Virus record (IMG/VR): IMGVR_UViG_3300030060_001148
Location: 1 to 44,357 of that record
DNA length: 44,357 nt
From: a virus
Direction: 5' to 3' (one strand)
Below are positions 7,271 through 18,600 of the stretch, piece after piece. The translations under genes were made by a program, and so were the position numbers. Below the pieces are notes generated by a model, which was given only the letters and a program-made list of their open reading frames with translations, made no database searches and was not told the origin of the DNA. Numbering within the stretch: position 1 is the first letter of the stretch; the number at the start of each line of letters is the position of its first letter.

Positions 7271-9827
7271 ACGAATTTTACAATTAAATGATTTTAGTGG
7301 TGGTCTTAATGTAGAAAGAGATATAGCTGATATTGCAAATAATGAAGTAGGCGTAGCTGAAAATCTTATGTTTAATATCTACGGAGGTGTACAGCCATCT
7401 TATAGCATGAACCAAACTGCTAATAAGGTTACTGCATATCAAAGCTCAAATATACAAACAGTAGAACCCGGATATGGTCTTGGTTACTTTGAAACAGATA
7501 GAGTTAGAGATGCTCAAACTGTTGCAGTAACAACTAGCATACAAGGTGTAGTAAACATTACAGATGGTTCTGTAACTGGAAGTCCTAATGGTTTTGTTGG
7601 ATTAAAGCATAATACAGGTGGAGAATATAAAGAGTTAATGCATTATGCTGGTGGTTCACAAGTAAATCTAACAACCAGTTTTTCAATAGGAACTATTATA
7701 AAAATAGTAGGTGTTAGTTTTACTGGTGCTGTTATGACACAACAAGGACAAGGTTTGTATACTGTTGTAGAACATAATGGTAATAATTTAATATTAAATA
7801 GAAAAATAAGAATAACCCCCGGTGAACCTCCTAATAATAATAACCAAACATTTTGGGGAGCTACTATTACAGGTCACAAAATGGGTGACAACTTAATATT
7901 CCTAGCACATCCTTCTGTACATAAAGTAGATGTTTTTTCTACAGATGCAAGTAGTTGGAACACTAATGCAATAACATTAAGAAATAGTGCTAGTGGTACT
8001 AATTCTAAAATGTTATTTATAAAAGGTGGGGATAATATACGTTCTATAGACACTGCAGATAAAAATGACAGTACTATTCAATGGTATGGTTTTATACAAA
8101 GAGAACATTTTAGAGATTTATCTAATACAAAAACATCTGATACTCAATCAATTACAGGGTATTTTGCAAGAAATAATAAATTAAGTAGACCAACAGAGAC
8201 TACTCTTAGTTCTGCTATAGCTGCCAATACTAATGGTATAGCTAATAACACTAGTTATCCATCAGCAGATGCAGGTTTTAGACTAAAGGTAACTACTGTA
8301 CAGCAAGATGGAGCTATACCTAAAGGAACTAAAGTAGATCCAGATGGAAGTAGTGATACATATGAGTATGAATTTGCATCATCATTTATATATGATGGTA
8401 ATCAAGAATCATTACTAACAAAATACTCTACTACACACAATACAGGAAATAATGATTTAAAACAATTAGCAATAAACATTACTGTTAAAGCACCTTTTAC
8501 TGAAGGAAGAAGAGTAACGGGTGGTAGAATATATGCAAGACCTGTAGACAGTGATGATGAATTTATTATGGTATTAGACATACATTTAACTAAAGGGTGT
8601 AGAACAAAGTTATCTGATGACTATACTAAATGGCATGATGCAGGAAGCAATCAATACAATTGTCCTACTGCTACAGGATCAGGTGATTTTATAATATCTG
8701 AGTTTGGTTTACTTACGTATGAAGTGTTAAATGGTTTTTCATCTAGTATATATAGCAACTATATAGGCGAGGCAGGTGAAAATTTTAAAGATGCAGTTGT
8801 TGCAAACAACAGAGTTTTTGTATGCAATGTAACTATGGCAGATGAAGACACAGGTATAGACAAAGCAAACTCTTTTGATAATTCAATACTAAAGTCTTTT
8901 CCTGATAGGATTATGTATTCGATGCCTAATCGTTTTGATACGTTTCCGTACCATAATTTTATAGAAGCTGCTAAAGCTGATGCAGATGTGTACGTAGCGT
9001 TAGAAGCATATGCAGACAGACTGTTAGCATATAAGAATAAAAGCTTAGATATAATTAATATATCAGGAGATGATCGCAATTGGTTTCTAGAAGACAGTAA
9101 ACAGTATCAAGGTGTATTACATCCAGAAGCTGTTAAAAAGACACAGTATGGAGTTATATGGGTAAACAAGCAAGGACTTCATATGTACAATGGTCAAACA
9201 ATAGTTAATCTAAAAGATAACAAAATAAGTGACACTGTATGGGAAGCTCATGTAACAAATCTTTCTAGTATTATATATGATGAGCAAGAGTCTATGGCAT
9301 TTGTTGTAAAGAACATGAGCAATAATGGCGATGCTTATATGGTTGATTTACGTAAAGGCAACTTTACTTTAATTAAAAACTTTGTAAATGTTGCTAATGA
9401 TGGAGTAACAAACTCTGTAGATACAGATAGTAATAACACACTTATTGCTGCAGATACTGGAAACAATGTAGATGTTTATCAGTTTAATAGACAGGTAGTT
9501 GCAGCAGTTAGCAAACTAACAACAAAGGCATTTGATTTTGGTAGTGTACATCAAGTTAAAAAAGTATATGCAGTACATGTTACTTACAAATCAGATCAGG
9601 TGTTAACAGGTAAGTTTTCTTTATTAGAAGAAGATGGTACTAGTACAGCTTTAAGTGGTACAGTTGCATCTGCTACAAGTAATTGGGCAAAAGTAAAACT
9701 TACTCCCTCAGCACCAGTTGTATGCAATAAACTATCAGTAAAATTAGATAGTACATCAACAAGTGCTAAAGTGTATATTAATGATATTGGAATAGAATAC
9801 AGAATCATTCATAAGAAAGGTTCATAA
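7263..9827 (+). CDS. Tail nozzle/hub-like virion protein
   Basis: 854 residues. Begins with a LNDFSGGLNVERDIADI segment; an F-x-GGLN start followed by a conserved Asn (ENLM) is typical of podoviral tail nozzle or stabilisation proteins (T7 gp12 and P22 gp10 type). The middle is rich in short beta strands, with stretches like VYVALEAYADRLLAYKNKS and GVIWVNKQGLHMYNG that resemble beta-propeller blades. Likely the end of the short tail that contacts the membrane. Family assignment is by pattern and context, not by exact motif; size is close to T7 gp12 (794). Confidence 0.65.
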   Translation: MPKRILQLNDFSGGLNVERDIADIANNEVGVAENLMFNIYGGVQPSYSMNQTANKVTAYQSSNIQTVEPGYGLGYFETDRVRDAQTVAVTTSIQGVVNITDGSVTGSPNGFVGLKHNTGGEYKELMHYAGGSQVNLTTSFSIGTIIKIVGVSFTGAVMTQQGQGLYTVVEHNGNNLILNRKIRITPGEPPNNNNQTFWGATITGHKMGDNLIFLAHPSVHKVDVFSTDASSWNTNAITLRNSASGTNSKMLFIKGGDNIRSIDTADKNDSTIQWYGFIQREHFRDLSNTKTSDTQSITGYFARNNKLSRPTETTLSSAIAANTNGIANNTSYPSADAGFRLKVTTVQQDGAIPKGTKVDPDGSSDTYEYEFASSFIYDGNQESLLTKYSTTHNTGNNDLKQLAINITVKAPFTEGRRVTGGRIYARPVDSDDEFIMVLDIHLTKGCRTKLSDDYTKWHDAGSNQYNCPTATGSGDFIISEFGLLTYEVLNGFSSSIYSNYIGEAGENFKDAVVANNRVFVCNVTMADEDTGIDKANSFDNSILKSFPDRIMYSMPNRFDTFPYHNFIEAAKADADVYVALEAYADRLLAYKNKSLDIINISGDDRNWFLEDSKQYQGVLHPEAVKKTQYGVIWVNKQGLHMYNGQTIVNLKDNKISDTVWEAHVTNLSSIIYDEQESMAFVVKNMSNNGDAYMVDLRKGNFTLIKNFVNVANDGVTNSVDTDSNNTLIAADTGNNVDVYQFNRQVVAAVSKLTTKAFDFGSVHQVKKVYAVHVTYKSDQVLTGKFSLLEEDGTSTALSGTVASATSNWAKVKLTPSAPVVCNKLSVKLDSTSTSAKVYINDIGIEYRIIHKKGS

Positions 9828-10015
9828 TGGATAGAGTATCAAGATTTATTAACAATAAAAAACAAGATAAGATACGTGTAGTAAACTCACAACCATCTAT
9901 ACAGTCTATGAGAGAAGGTGAAGAAGTATTGTTCTTTACTAAAGATGGTAAGCTTTCTAGGTATAGAAAAGAACGTGGTCAGCTATGGCGATCAGATATG
10001 GTTAAAGCAGGATAA
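9827..10015 (+). CDS. 62-residue protein, unknown function
   Basis: Start overlaps the stop of the nozzle-like gene (TAATGG). Basic N-terminal half (INNKKQDKIRV) and a central EEVLFFTKDGKLSRYRKE segment that could form a beta hairpin. Such short ORFs commonly sit in this place in related marine-type phages. No family recognised; a minor virion component is the likeliest role. Confidence 0.6.
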   Translation: MDRVSRFINNKKQDKIRVVNSQPSIQSMREGEEVLFFTKDGKLSRYRKERGQLWRSDMVKAG

Positions 10016-10024
10016 GAGGTAGTT

Positions 10025-10933
10025 ATGTCAACAGAAAATTTATTTTTAAAACAGCAACAGCAAGAGACTTTAAATAATTATGAAAAAGTAATGGAACGAG
10101 AAAACAAGAGGCGTAAACGTGCTGGTTTATTTGGTTCTATAGGAAGTGCATTGGGTGGTATAGGTGGAGGATTGCTAGGACTAGCACTTGCTCCTGCATT
10201 ACCATTTGCTGCACCATTAGCGTTAGCTGTAGGTGCAGGATTAGGAACTACTGGAGGTTCATTACTAGGCTCAAGAGCAGGTATTGAATTAGGAAGAGGT
10301 AGAAGAAGTGATGCTACTCCTATAGGTATGAATAAAAATGTGTTTACAGGTGAAGAAAAAGAGTTTAGTAAGTTTATTATAGACAACTACAGAAGAGATG
10401 TTGGAAACTTTCAAGACAATTTTAATAATAAAATATTAAGCACAGCTATTAATTCTGGAGTTCAAGCTGCAGCTTTTGCAGGAATGAATCCTGCTACTGC
10501 AGGAAATATGAGTAATAAATTAAGAGGAGTTAGTATGCCAACTCCTCAAGTTGTTGATCGAGCTGCTGCAATGGCTTATCAACCTGCTGGATTAGCTATT
10601 GCTCCTCCTACTTTATTACCAGAAGCTATGGCATTACAAGCACCTTTTCAAGGGCCACCTGCACCAGTTAGTGGAGTTCAACAAAATAATTTATTAAACA
10701 TGGCATCTCCTACTAGTTCTCCAATGTCAGGTATGGGGCCATTGTCTAATCGAGCTTATGATCAAGCATCTTCAGTTTCTAATCCTTTTATTCCACAATC
10801 AATAACGAATATAGGAAATTTACCTAATAATTATTTCCCTGTTGTAAATCCTGAGTCTTATAACAATGCTATGAATAGAGCAAGTTTTATGAGAGAATTA
10901 GGTTACAGTTTACCATCAGCTTTAGGAGGTTAA
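10025..10933 (+). CDS. Probable ejection (internal virion) protein with Gly/Ala hydrophobic region
   Basis: 302 residues. A charged helix with ERENKRRKRAG is followed by a long glycine- and alanine-rich hydrophobic stretch (about residues 35-95, containing LGGIGGGLLGLALAPALP). The remainder is Ala/Pro/Met/Asn-rich with little regular structure. Glycine-zipper-like hydrophobic segments are characteristic of phage proteins that leave the virion and enter the cell envelope during DNA injection (compare P22 gp7, gp16 and gp20 as functional class). Role inferred from composition and from its place between the nozzle and the giant protein. Confidence 0.55.
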   Translation: MSTENLFLKQQQQETLNNYEKVMERENKRRKRAGLFGSIGSALGGIGGGLLGLALAPALPFAAPLALAVGAGLGTTGGSLLGSRAGIELGRGRRSDATPIGMNKNVFTGEEKEFSKFIIDNYRRDVGNFQDNFNNKILSTAINSGVQAAAFAGMNPATAGNMSNKLRGVSMPTPQVVDRAAAMAYQPAGLAIAPPTLLPEAMALQAPFQGPPAPVSGVQQNNLLNMASPTSSPMSGMGPLSNRAYDQASSVSNPFIPQSITNIGNLPNNYFPVVNPESYNNAMNRASFMRELGYSLPSALGG

Positions 10934-10936
10934 GTA

Positions 10937-11572
10937 ATGGCACATTCACCATATCATTTTGACTGGAACGTTACACCATCAGGTTTAGAACCACCTGCTA
11001 GTACAGAATCACCCACACAATTTTTAAAAGAGTTTGCTAATATAAACGTTGAAAATTTAGACCCTAGTGAAGAAATATTCTTACCGGGTATGGGTCAAAT
11101 GCAACAAAACATAGCTATGTCTAGATTTGGATTAGGAAATACTATGGCTGCACAAAGATTAGCTGGCACAAATAGCCTTATGGATATGACTTCTGGAATG
11201 GGTGTTAATAGCATGGGTGGAGGTTTTGGTAAAAGACAATCGTCTATTACACAAGGTTTTAGAGATTTTAACCAACAACAACAAGCACAGCTTCAACAAA
11301 ACATAGCTAATTACAGAGCTGATGTTTTAGGTGAACAGTATCGTACTCAAGATGCATTAACTACAGCTTTAGGTAACTTGATACAAAGTGGCGAATCGAA
11401 TGTAAGTGTTAATCCAATTAATCAGCCAACAGGAGCTAATGTTACTCCTATGTCATATCAAGGAGATGTAATAGTAGTAAATGGAGTTACATTATATTGG
11501 AATGGGACAGGTTATGCTCCAGCAGGAGCAGGTGGAATATCTGGCCCCATTTATACAGGTACTGGTGGTTAA
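10937..11572 (+). CDS. Probable internal virion protein
   Basis: 211 residues, 3 bases after the previous stop. Contains a Met/Gly-rich segment (SLMDMTSGMGVNSMGGG), then a Gln-rich helix (FNQQQQAQLQQNIANYR), then a Thr/Gly/Asn-rich C-terminus with a VIVVNGVTLYWNGTGYAP stretch. No enzyme motif. Context suggests one of several virion or ejection proteins encoded in tandem. Confidence 0.55.
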   Translation: MAHSPYHFDWNVTPSGLEPPASTESPTQFLKEFANINVENLDPSEEIFLPGMGQMQQNIAMSRFGLGNTMAAQRLAGTNSLMDMTSGMGVNSMGGGFGKRQSSITQGFRDFNQQQQAQLQQNIANYRADVLGEQYRTQDALTTALGNLIQSGESNVSVNPINQPTGANVTPMSYQGDVIVVNGVTLYWNGTGYAPAGAGGISGPIYTGTGG

Positions 11573-11598
11573 ATAATAAAATTAAATAGGAGTTAGTT

Positions 11599-12171
11599 AT
11601 GGCAGTAGATCCAGCATTAGTAGCTTTTGATGTATTAAATACATCTAGAGATACATTACTTAATTATGTAATGGCTAATAGAAGAATGCAACAACAAGAC
11701 AGGCAGTTTAATACTCAAATGCAATTGCAACGAGATCAAATGAAAGATAGAAGAGATAGATTTGATATACAAATGAAAGACAGTAGAGATAGGTTTGATA
11801 TAAATACTGGTTTTAGAACCAGAGCAGAGCAAGATGCTTTGGCTGCTCGTAAAGCTGATAAAGCTTTTGCATCTAGTTTATTAAGAGAAAAAAGAAGTAA
11901 AGAAGAGTTTGCTGACTATAATAGAAGAATGCAAGAATATGCAAATATTAGAGAAAAAGGAGAACTAAATCCTTTTAAAGATGAAGAAGATTATAAAGAA
12001 GAATTTAGGCAAATGACTCCTGAATTTCCTGTTTATAGAGCAACTCAACTTCCTTCTTTCTATAGTGGTTTACCTAGTTTTGGTTTAGACTATTTATTAC
12101 GTAATGAAACTAATCCTGAGCAAATACTTCTTAATGCTAATATGCAAAGCTTAATACAAAAAGGACAATAA
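11599..12171 (+). CDS. Coiled-coil virion protein candidate with internal repeat
   Basis: 190 residues with an AGGAG site. The region around residues 35-75 is Arg/Gln/Asp-rich with a tandem repeat (RDRFDIQMKDS followed by RDRFDINTGF) and high helix propensity. The C-terminal third is Pro/Tyr/Leu-rich (TQLPSFYSGLPSFGLDYLL). Unknown family. It lies in the tandem group of probable ejection proteins. Confidence 0.55.
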   Translation: MAVDPALVAFDVLNTSRDTLLNYVMANRRMQQQDRQFNTQMQLQRDQMKDRRDRFDIQMKDSRDRFDINTGFRTRAEQDALAARKADKAFASSLLREKRSKEEFADYNRRMQEYANIREKGELNPFKDEEDYKEEFRQMTPEFPVYRATQLPSFYSGLPSFGLDYLLRNETNPEQILLNANMQSLIQKGQ

Positions 12172-12172
12172 A

Positions 12173-12613
12173 ATGGATCCAATGTTAGTACTACAATTAA
12201 TAGATAATTATAATAGAAACCCTCAAAGATATTCAGACGAAGAAGCAGAGTTAATAGCTATGCTGTCTAAACAAATGGGTGCAAGTTTCAAAAGAGAAGA
12301 TAAATCTATACGCAAAGGTTTGTTTGATCTTGTTGATACTGCTGTATTAGGTGCTATACCTAATAGTTTAAGACCACGTTCTAGAGGTGAATCTGTTTAT
12401 GGTGAAACAGGAATGGAGAGGTTTACTAGTGGTGCAGGTTCCTTACTTGGATTAGCAGGTGGTTTGATAGGTGGATATGGTGCAGCAAGAGGAATTATAG
12501 GTTCTGGTGTACCACAACGTGCAGGTAGAGGTATCATTAATTATGGAAGAAATACTATGGGTAGAATGAATCCATTTTCAGGCATAGGTAATGTAGGTAC
12601 TATTATAGGATAA
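12173..12613 (+). CDS. Small paralogue of the giant protein's N-terminal module
   Basis: 146 residues. Its first ~100 residues align with the first ~105 residues of the 2655-residue protein that follows. Shared features are a helix ending in a YNRNPQRYSDEE / YRSDPTMFTDDQ pattern, the sequence G-x-x-FKR, then an LIP/AIP...R...GE...R...G...LAG series, followed by a Gly-rich hydrophobic segment (LLGLAGGLIGGYGAARG). Both proteins are therefore likely built on one virion-targeting or membrane-inserting module. Its stop overlaps the giant gene's start (TAATGG). Confidence 0.65.
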   Translation: MDPMLVLQLIDNYNRNPQRYSDEEAELIAMLSKQMGASFKREDKSIRKGLFDLVDTAVLGAIPNSLRPRSRGESVYGETGMERFTSGAGSLLGLAGGLIGGYGAARGIIGSGVPQRAGRGIINYGRNTMGRMNPFSGIGNVGTIIG

Positions 12614-15600
12614 TGGCATCTCCTTATGAATCTTATAAAGTACGTGAGTTAGTAACAGCGTACCGATCAGATCCGACTATGTTTACAGATGATCAATTAG
12701 ATCAACTGGAAGCATTGGCTTACGATAATGGAATAAACTTTAAACGTATTAACAGTGAGTTTAATCTAAATAGAGCTGTAAGACAGGCACAGGCAGGTTT
12801 TATAGAAGGGTTTAGTACCTTTGATTTAATACCTGAATCTCCTAGAAACACAGGAGAAGCTATTTTTAGACAGCTAGGACATCTTGCAGGATTTGCACCG
12901 GGTATATTAAAAGCTCCTGTAATGGGTCTATCTAAAATAGCACAAAGAGTAACTGGAAAGAAAACACGTAACCAGTTTACTGAATCTGTCTTAGAAGGTA
13001 TTGGTGTTTTAGATAGATATGCTGCACCTATGATAGCTAGTAGAGGAGCTAAAACTGCATTTAATGCTACAATAGATAAGGTGGGTGGAAGAACGTTAGA
13101 GTTTATGAAAAGAGGTTCTTCTGGTAGAGCTATTGCAGAAGAAGCTGTTGGTTTAGGTACTGCAAGTGCCTTAAGCAATTTTTGGAAAGGTGAAGATGCT
13201 ATTATAGATGGGTTTATTGGTGGAGCAATAGCAGGTGGAGCATTTGGCACTATAGGTAATTTTGCATCTATAGGAAATCGGTTAAGTGCTGGCAGAACAC
13301 CTCAACAAATAGAAAGTGCTAATCAAGCATTACGTGGATTATTAGGTGGTGCTTTTCAAGGGTTACCTTCTACATTAAGAAATGAACCTACAGAAATGCA
13401 GATATATAATTACTTGTTAGGTGGATTCTTTGGCTACAATGCTAGACCAGCAAAGGACATAGAGGCATCAAAGTGGTTATCTAAAAATAGAAATCCGTCA
13501 GAAAGTTTTACTCCAGAAAGATCAAGTGATTGGAATGCTATTAATAAAGAAGCTAGAGACTATATTACTTATGAACATCCTATGGGATTTCAAAGATCTA
13601 ATAATGAAGCAGGTGGTAGTTCTGGCATAGCTCTTGGTTATTTAAGAAATCAAAATCCTAATCGTAATTATAGACAAGATGCTGAAACTCACTTTCAAAA
13701 AAATAAGATAAACTATACTGAAAAAGATATAAATGACTTTTACAGAAATAGAGCAACTGAAGTATATCAAGCTAATGTAGAACGAGTACAAGATTCTATA
13801 GTGCTTTCTAAAAGCATACCTAATCAAGAAATGGTAGACATGATGGACCCTGCTATTAAGCCTATTGTAGACCTGAACAACATTTCTAGAAACATCTTAA
13901 AGACAAATAAAGACTATAAAACAAATCTACAAGTTGGTGATATAATTGTTAAAACTGGTCAGTCTGTAAATAAAGATGTAAATCAATTTATTAATCAGAT
14001 AAGGCAAAACTTTACTATAAATAAAAGTATCGAAAAGAAACTAAAGAATTGGTATCACGAATCTAGTCAAGTGTTTCAACCAATGCCTTTGATGACTATT
14101 GATGGTAATAATATATCTGTAAGGCAAATAACTAAAGAAAGAATCAACAATGTAAGTATAGGTGAGAAAACTCCTGAACGTTTACCTATACAGATAATAC
14201 ATCCAGAAGGCAATATCCAAATGATGACTCATGTGATCAAGGATAATGTGCCTGTTAAAATATTTAAACAGTCTAAGAATCCTGCTGAACAGATAGAGTA
14301 TGCACTGAATAAAAAAGATTTAGGATTAATTAATTCCAAACTAGGTGAATTAGACTCGTATATATTTAGTGGAAATAAAGATAAGTTAACTGCAGTAAAA
14401 GCAAATTTTAGAGATGGTAATTACACTATAAATGAAGTATTGGATGTATTAAGTAGAGGTAATGTAAGTAGATCAGAACTTCAAAATAAGTATGATAACT
14501 ATGTTGCAAGAGAAAAAGAAATATTTGGTGACACACCTGCTACAGTAGAGTTAGCTCCAAGAAAGTTTATATCTAATATAATATATAGATTAGAACAGTC
14601 TAATTTACCATTTGAACAAGCATATAGGTTAATTGAGAAAGATAGTCCTTATGCTATTGATCCTGTAAACTTTAATAAACGCATACAGTTATTGTTGTCT
14701 AGAATGGAGCCAATGCATGTATCTAGTTTTAAGGATGTACCTTTTAGTAATGAAGGTAAGGTTCAAAGAATATTAATTGTAAAAGATCCAGAAGTACCCT
14801 TTGAAGGTGGTTCTACTATAAATAAAACTGATGGCTCTCAAATGGTGCTGCCAGAAGTGTTAAAGGCAGAAGCAGAGTTTATAGGATTAGATCCTAAAGT
14901 AACAGGTTCCAATAAGCCTGTTATTGTATTTAGAACAGAGAATGGTCTACTGGCAACTAAGTCCAATGGTCAAGAAATGTTACCTGCTATGCAAAAGTTT
15001 GCTAGAGATAATAACATACATAGAATCTTCTTTGAGTCCTCTGTGAAACTTATGGACAACAATCGTCAGTTTATTACTGATTTAAAATATAATCCTAAGA
15101 AAGGAACTTATTCTGCAGATAACATAAGAACTATTGAGGTTCCTACAGAGTCTGTGCAAATAAGTAGGAGTACTTATGAAAACTTACCTAAAGATGTAAA
15201 TGGTACAACTATAGCCTTACAAGCATATAACAATATGAATCTTGTACAAGGAGATAGAACGTTTTCAAAGTTATGGTTTGAACAGGTTATTGAGCCTTCA
15301 TTAAAAGGAACTACAAGTGCTAATGAATTAACGTCTATTAAGGATTCTAAAGAGTTTATAAAAAAGTATGATGAACTAAATATGAACATAGAACATATGC
15401 CATATGAATTCATGAAACAAAAACTCTTGAAACAAAGACCAGATGATATATCCATATTTTTAGCAGATAGAATAATGAAGGCTGAACGTGAAGGACAGCT
15501 TAATGATCCAATGTCTGAACGTATTGAATACGACAGCGATAGCAATTTTAAAGATTTACATATACAAAATAATGAAATAGCAAAAGCTGTAGCCAATACA

Positions 15601-18600
15601 TATATAGCTAGAAATACATTATCGTTTGCTAACACAAACTATCATAACACACTGCGTAAGTATTTTACTAGAAGAATTACTAATCCATTTATAGAAACAG
15701 GAATGAAAAGTTGGTTTAAAGGATTTATTGAACCAGAAGCTACACAATACATAGAGTTTGATCCGTTTAAAAGAGGTAATAGAACCATAGAAGAAGGAGA
15801 AGTATATCTTGACACAACTGCTAAACAGATGCCTGTGGTATTTGGGAACAAGAAATACAGTCTTGGCGAACTTTGGAACAAGTATACTAGGGAATACTCC
15901 GATGGACTTTCCAAAGAAGTTCTTAAACAGTATGATGATGCATTTACTTTCCTTGTTATACGTACACCTGCTGATTCAGTTAGTGGTGTGCGTGCATTAC
16001 GTTTTCGTGGATGGACAGGACAAAAAGGAGCTGGATCACTTATACATCCCAAAGACAAAGAAATGCTTGGAGGAGGAGATAATGATTCAGATAGTATGAA
16101 GATATTTCAAGGATTTAAACCTGATCTATTAGAATACTATAAAAAGAACAAAGATGAACGTGCTAGATGGAGTACAGACAAACCTTATGTAGATAGATTA
16201 AATGAATTAGTACGTAATAAAAATATATCTAAAGAACTAGGAGAAGAGTTACTAGATCCTTTTTATCTAATGTCTAGTGCACACAGAGTACATGCAGGAA
16301 GGTATTCAAGTACTGGTAAGGATGGTTTAGGATTGGGATTAGCTAACGCTAATTATATGTTAAACTACTATGATTACATTAATTCTATTGGTGGTACATA
16401 CAAATATCAGGGATTAGTCGTTAAGACTAAAGACAAATATTCTCATAGACTTGCTTTAGACTTAAAAACTATGATTGTTAATAAGTCAGCAGATGCTAGT
16501 AAAGATCCTACTAAATCTGACTATACTAAAGATCCTGATTTATTATTTGATGCTTTGTTTGAAGTATCTTATAAGGGCAAACCATTAAATAGTGTAAAAC
16601 TAAAAGGTCAAAACCCTGATCAAAATCCATATACAAAGTTTAATATGCTTATTAGTGGTAGCAATTTAGATGCAATAAAAAAGTCTATAAGACTAACCAA
16701 GCCTAATATAACAACATATGAAACTGGTGAACCTGCTGCAATAGATATATTTCAATATAAAAAGAATCTAAATGAAGTTAAGCAGCAGATGGATTCTATT
16801 AAACAAGGTCAGGTTAATCTAGATATATACAGAAAACTGCAAGAGTCATTTGGTGACTCAATAGAGTTTGGTGGTATTAATAGAGTTCAACAAGCACTAT
16901 ACAGAAAGTCTAGAGACAACTATATAAATAACCTTAGACAAGGGTATAAAGATTTTCCCAAACAGTTTTTAGTAAAGAGTAATACATCTAAGTATTTAGA
17001 AAAACACTTTGATATACTTGCTAAAGAGTTGTCGTTTGAAACAACTAGTAATCATCAAAAGAACATGGCTACTGATCCTAATAAAGCATTGGATATTTTT
17101 GGTAAAGACATAGGCCAGTATGCAACTATTGAGCTGTTGACAAAACAGTTTGGTGATATACAAAAAGCATTTTTAACTAAAGGTAAGAAGGTAAACTTAG
17201 TAGATGATGTTTATCCTAAGTTAAAAGAAGAAGCATTTGCTATAAAGGATACGTTAAAAGTAAGAGACAATAAAGTAAGTAATGATTTAGATGGTCGTAT
17301 AATGAATACGAGAAAGAAGTTATCTGATATGGAAAGGTCGAATGGATTAAAAGAGGGATTGCTTCAGGATTACTTTTCTTACTGGTTGTTAAGTCCTATA
17401 CAAAGAAATCCTTCTCCAACTTTAGTTGCTAGAACTGGTTATAGTAAAGATATACATGCTTCTAGAGCAATACCTATAGAGGTAAAGAGAAACTTTTATA
17501 AAAAATTAGATGAGATATACTTTGATGTATTAGGTGATAAACCACCGATAACAATAAAGTCTAAGAAGTTTAAAGACAGTGAGCTGTCAAATAATGTAGA
17601 AATAAATAAAGTATTAGATACCTCAGTAAATACAGGTGTATTAAAAGGATTAGCACTTACTAAAAAAGATTTAGCAGAAGTAAATGAGTTTAGTAAGTAC
17701 ATAAAAGATCATCCAATATCTAAAGAAAACTTTAATGACTGGTTTACACAAATGACGAGTCCTATTCTAGAAAGTAGAATTTTAGAAGGGCCTACTAGAG
17801 ATGCTACAACCATAACATTGAGAGATGTTAAAGCATTAAACAATTATTTTAGAGAGTTACAGACTAAGAAAGGTTTGGGTGTAGGTCTTATTGATTATTA
17901 TAGTTCTCCGATTACTACTAGTAGAAAACTAGAAGCTATGAACTTTCAAACTAAAGCCTTTAACATTAAGCAAAAGGTGTTAACAAAAGATGGATTAAAA
18001 GAAAAGAATGTACAGTATGTACTTAGTCCTATACTGTCTATAGCAAACTATATAAGAATGTCTGAGGCTGGTATTAATAAATACGAAGGTCGTAGAAAAG
18101 ATATGCGTTTTAATCTTGAGAAAGAGTTGAATGCATTGGATACCAAAAAAGAACAAGTCTATATGGACAATATTATAGAGTTTAGAGAAGGCAGAAAAAC
18201 TCTAGATCAATTAGATAAATCTATTAATAAAGAGAAGTTTATTAAGCTTAATGAAGCTGTAACTGAGTTTAATAGAAACATGTGGGAGTTTTGGGTTCCT
18301 ACAAAAGATGCTGCAGGAAAAGAATATAATTGGAACACTATAGATGTAGATAACAATTATGGTGTGGTTAATAAATATATCAGATATGATAAAAATGGCA
18401 GATTTAATCTAGAAAAATTTGAACAAGAAGTCATTATGGCTAAAAACCAAAGTGATAATATTATAAAACAAATAGGTATTGATGGTATTATGCGATATAG
18501 GTATGAATATCTATTAGAAAAGTCTATTGCTGGAAACAAAAACAAGAAAGAAGCTAGAGAAACAGCAAGAAAAGAAAGTCCATTCTATCCTAGACGTAAA

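Noticed and set aside
8641-8660. GGAAGCAAT match to the early motif within the nozzle-like gene
   Set aside because: Only part of the motif matches and it lies inside coding sequence, explained by codon use.
12720-13250. 176-codon - strand frame opposite the start of the giant gene
   Set aside because: Pro/Ala/Ile-rich shadow of a Gly/Ala-rich coding region; no start signal; would conflict with the strand layout.
15174-16058. Long - strand frames (153 and 138 codons) opposite the giant gene
   Set aside because: They lie wholly within the giant protein's coding sequence, have no ribosome sites and show Ser/Leu/Ile-rich composition expected from the complement of AT-rich coding DNA.
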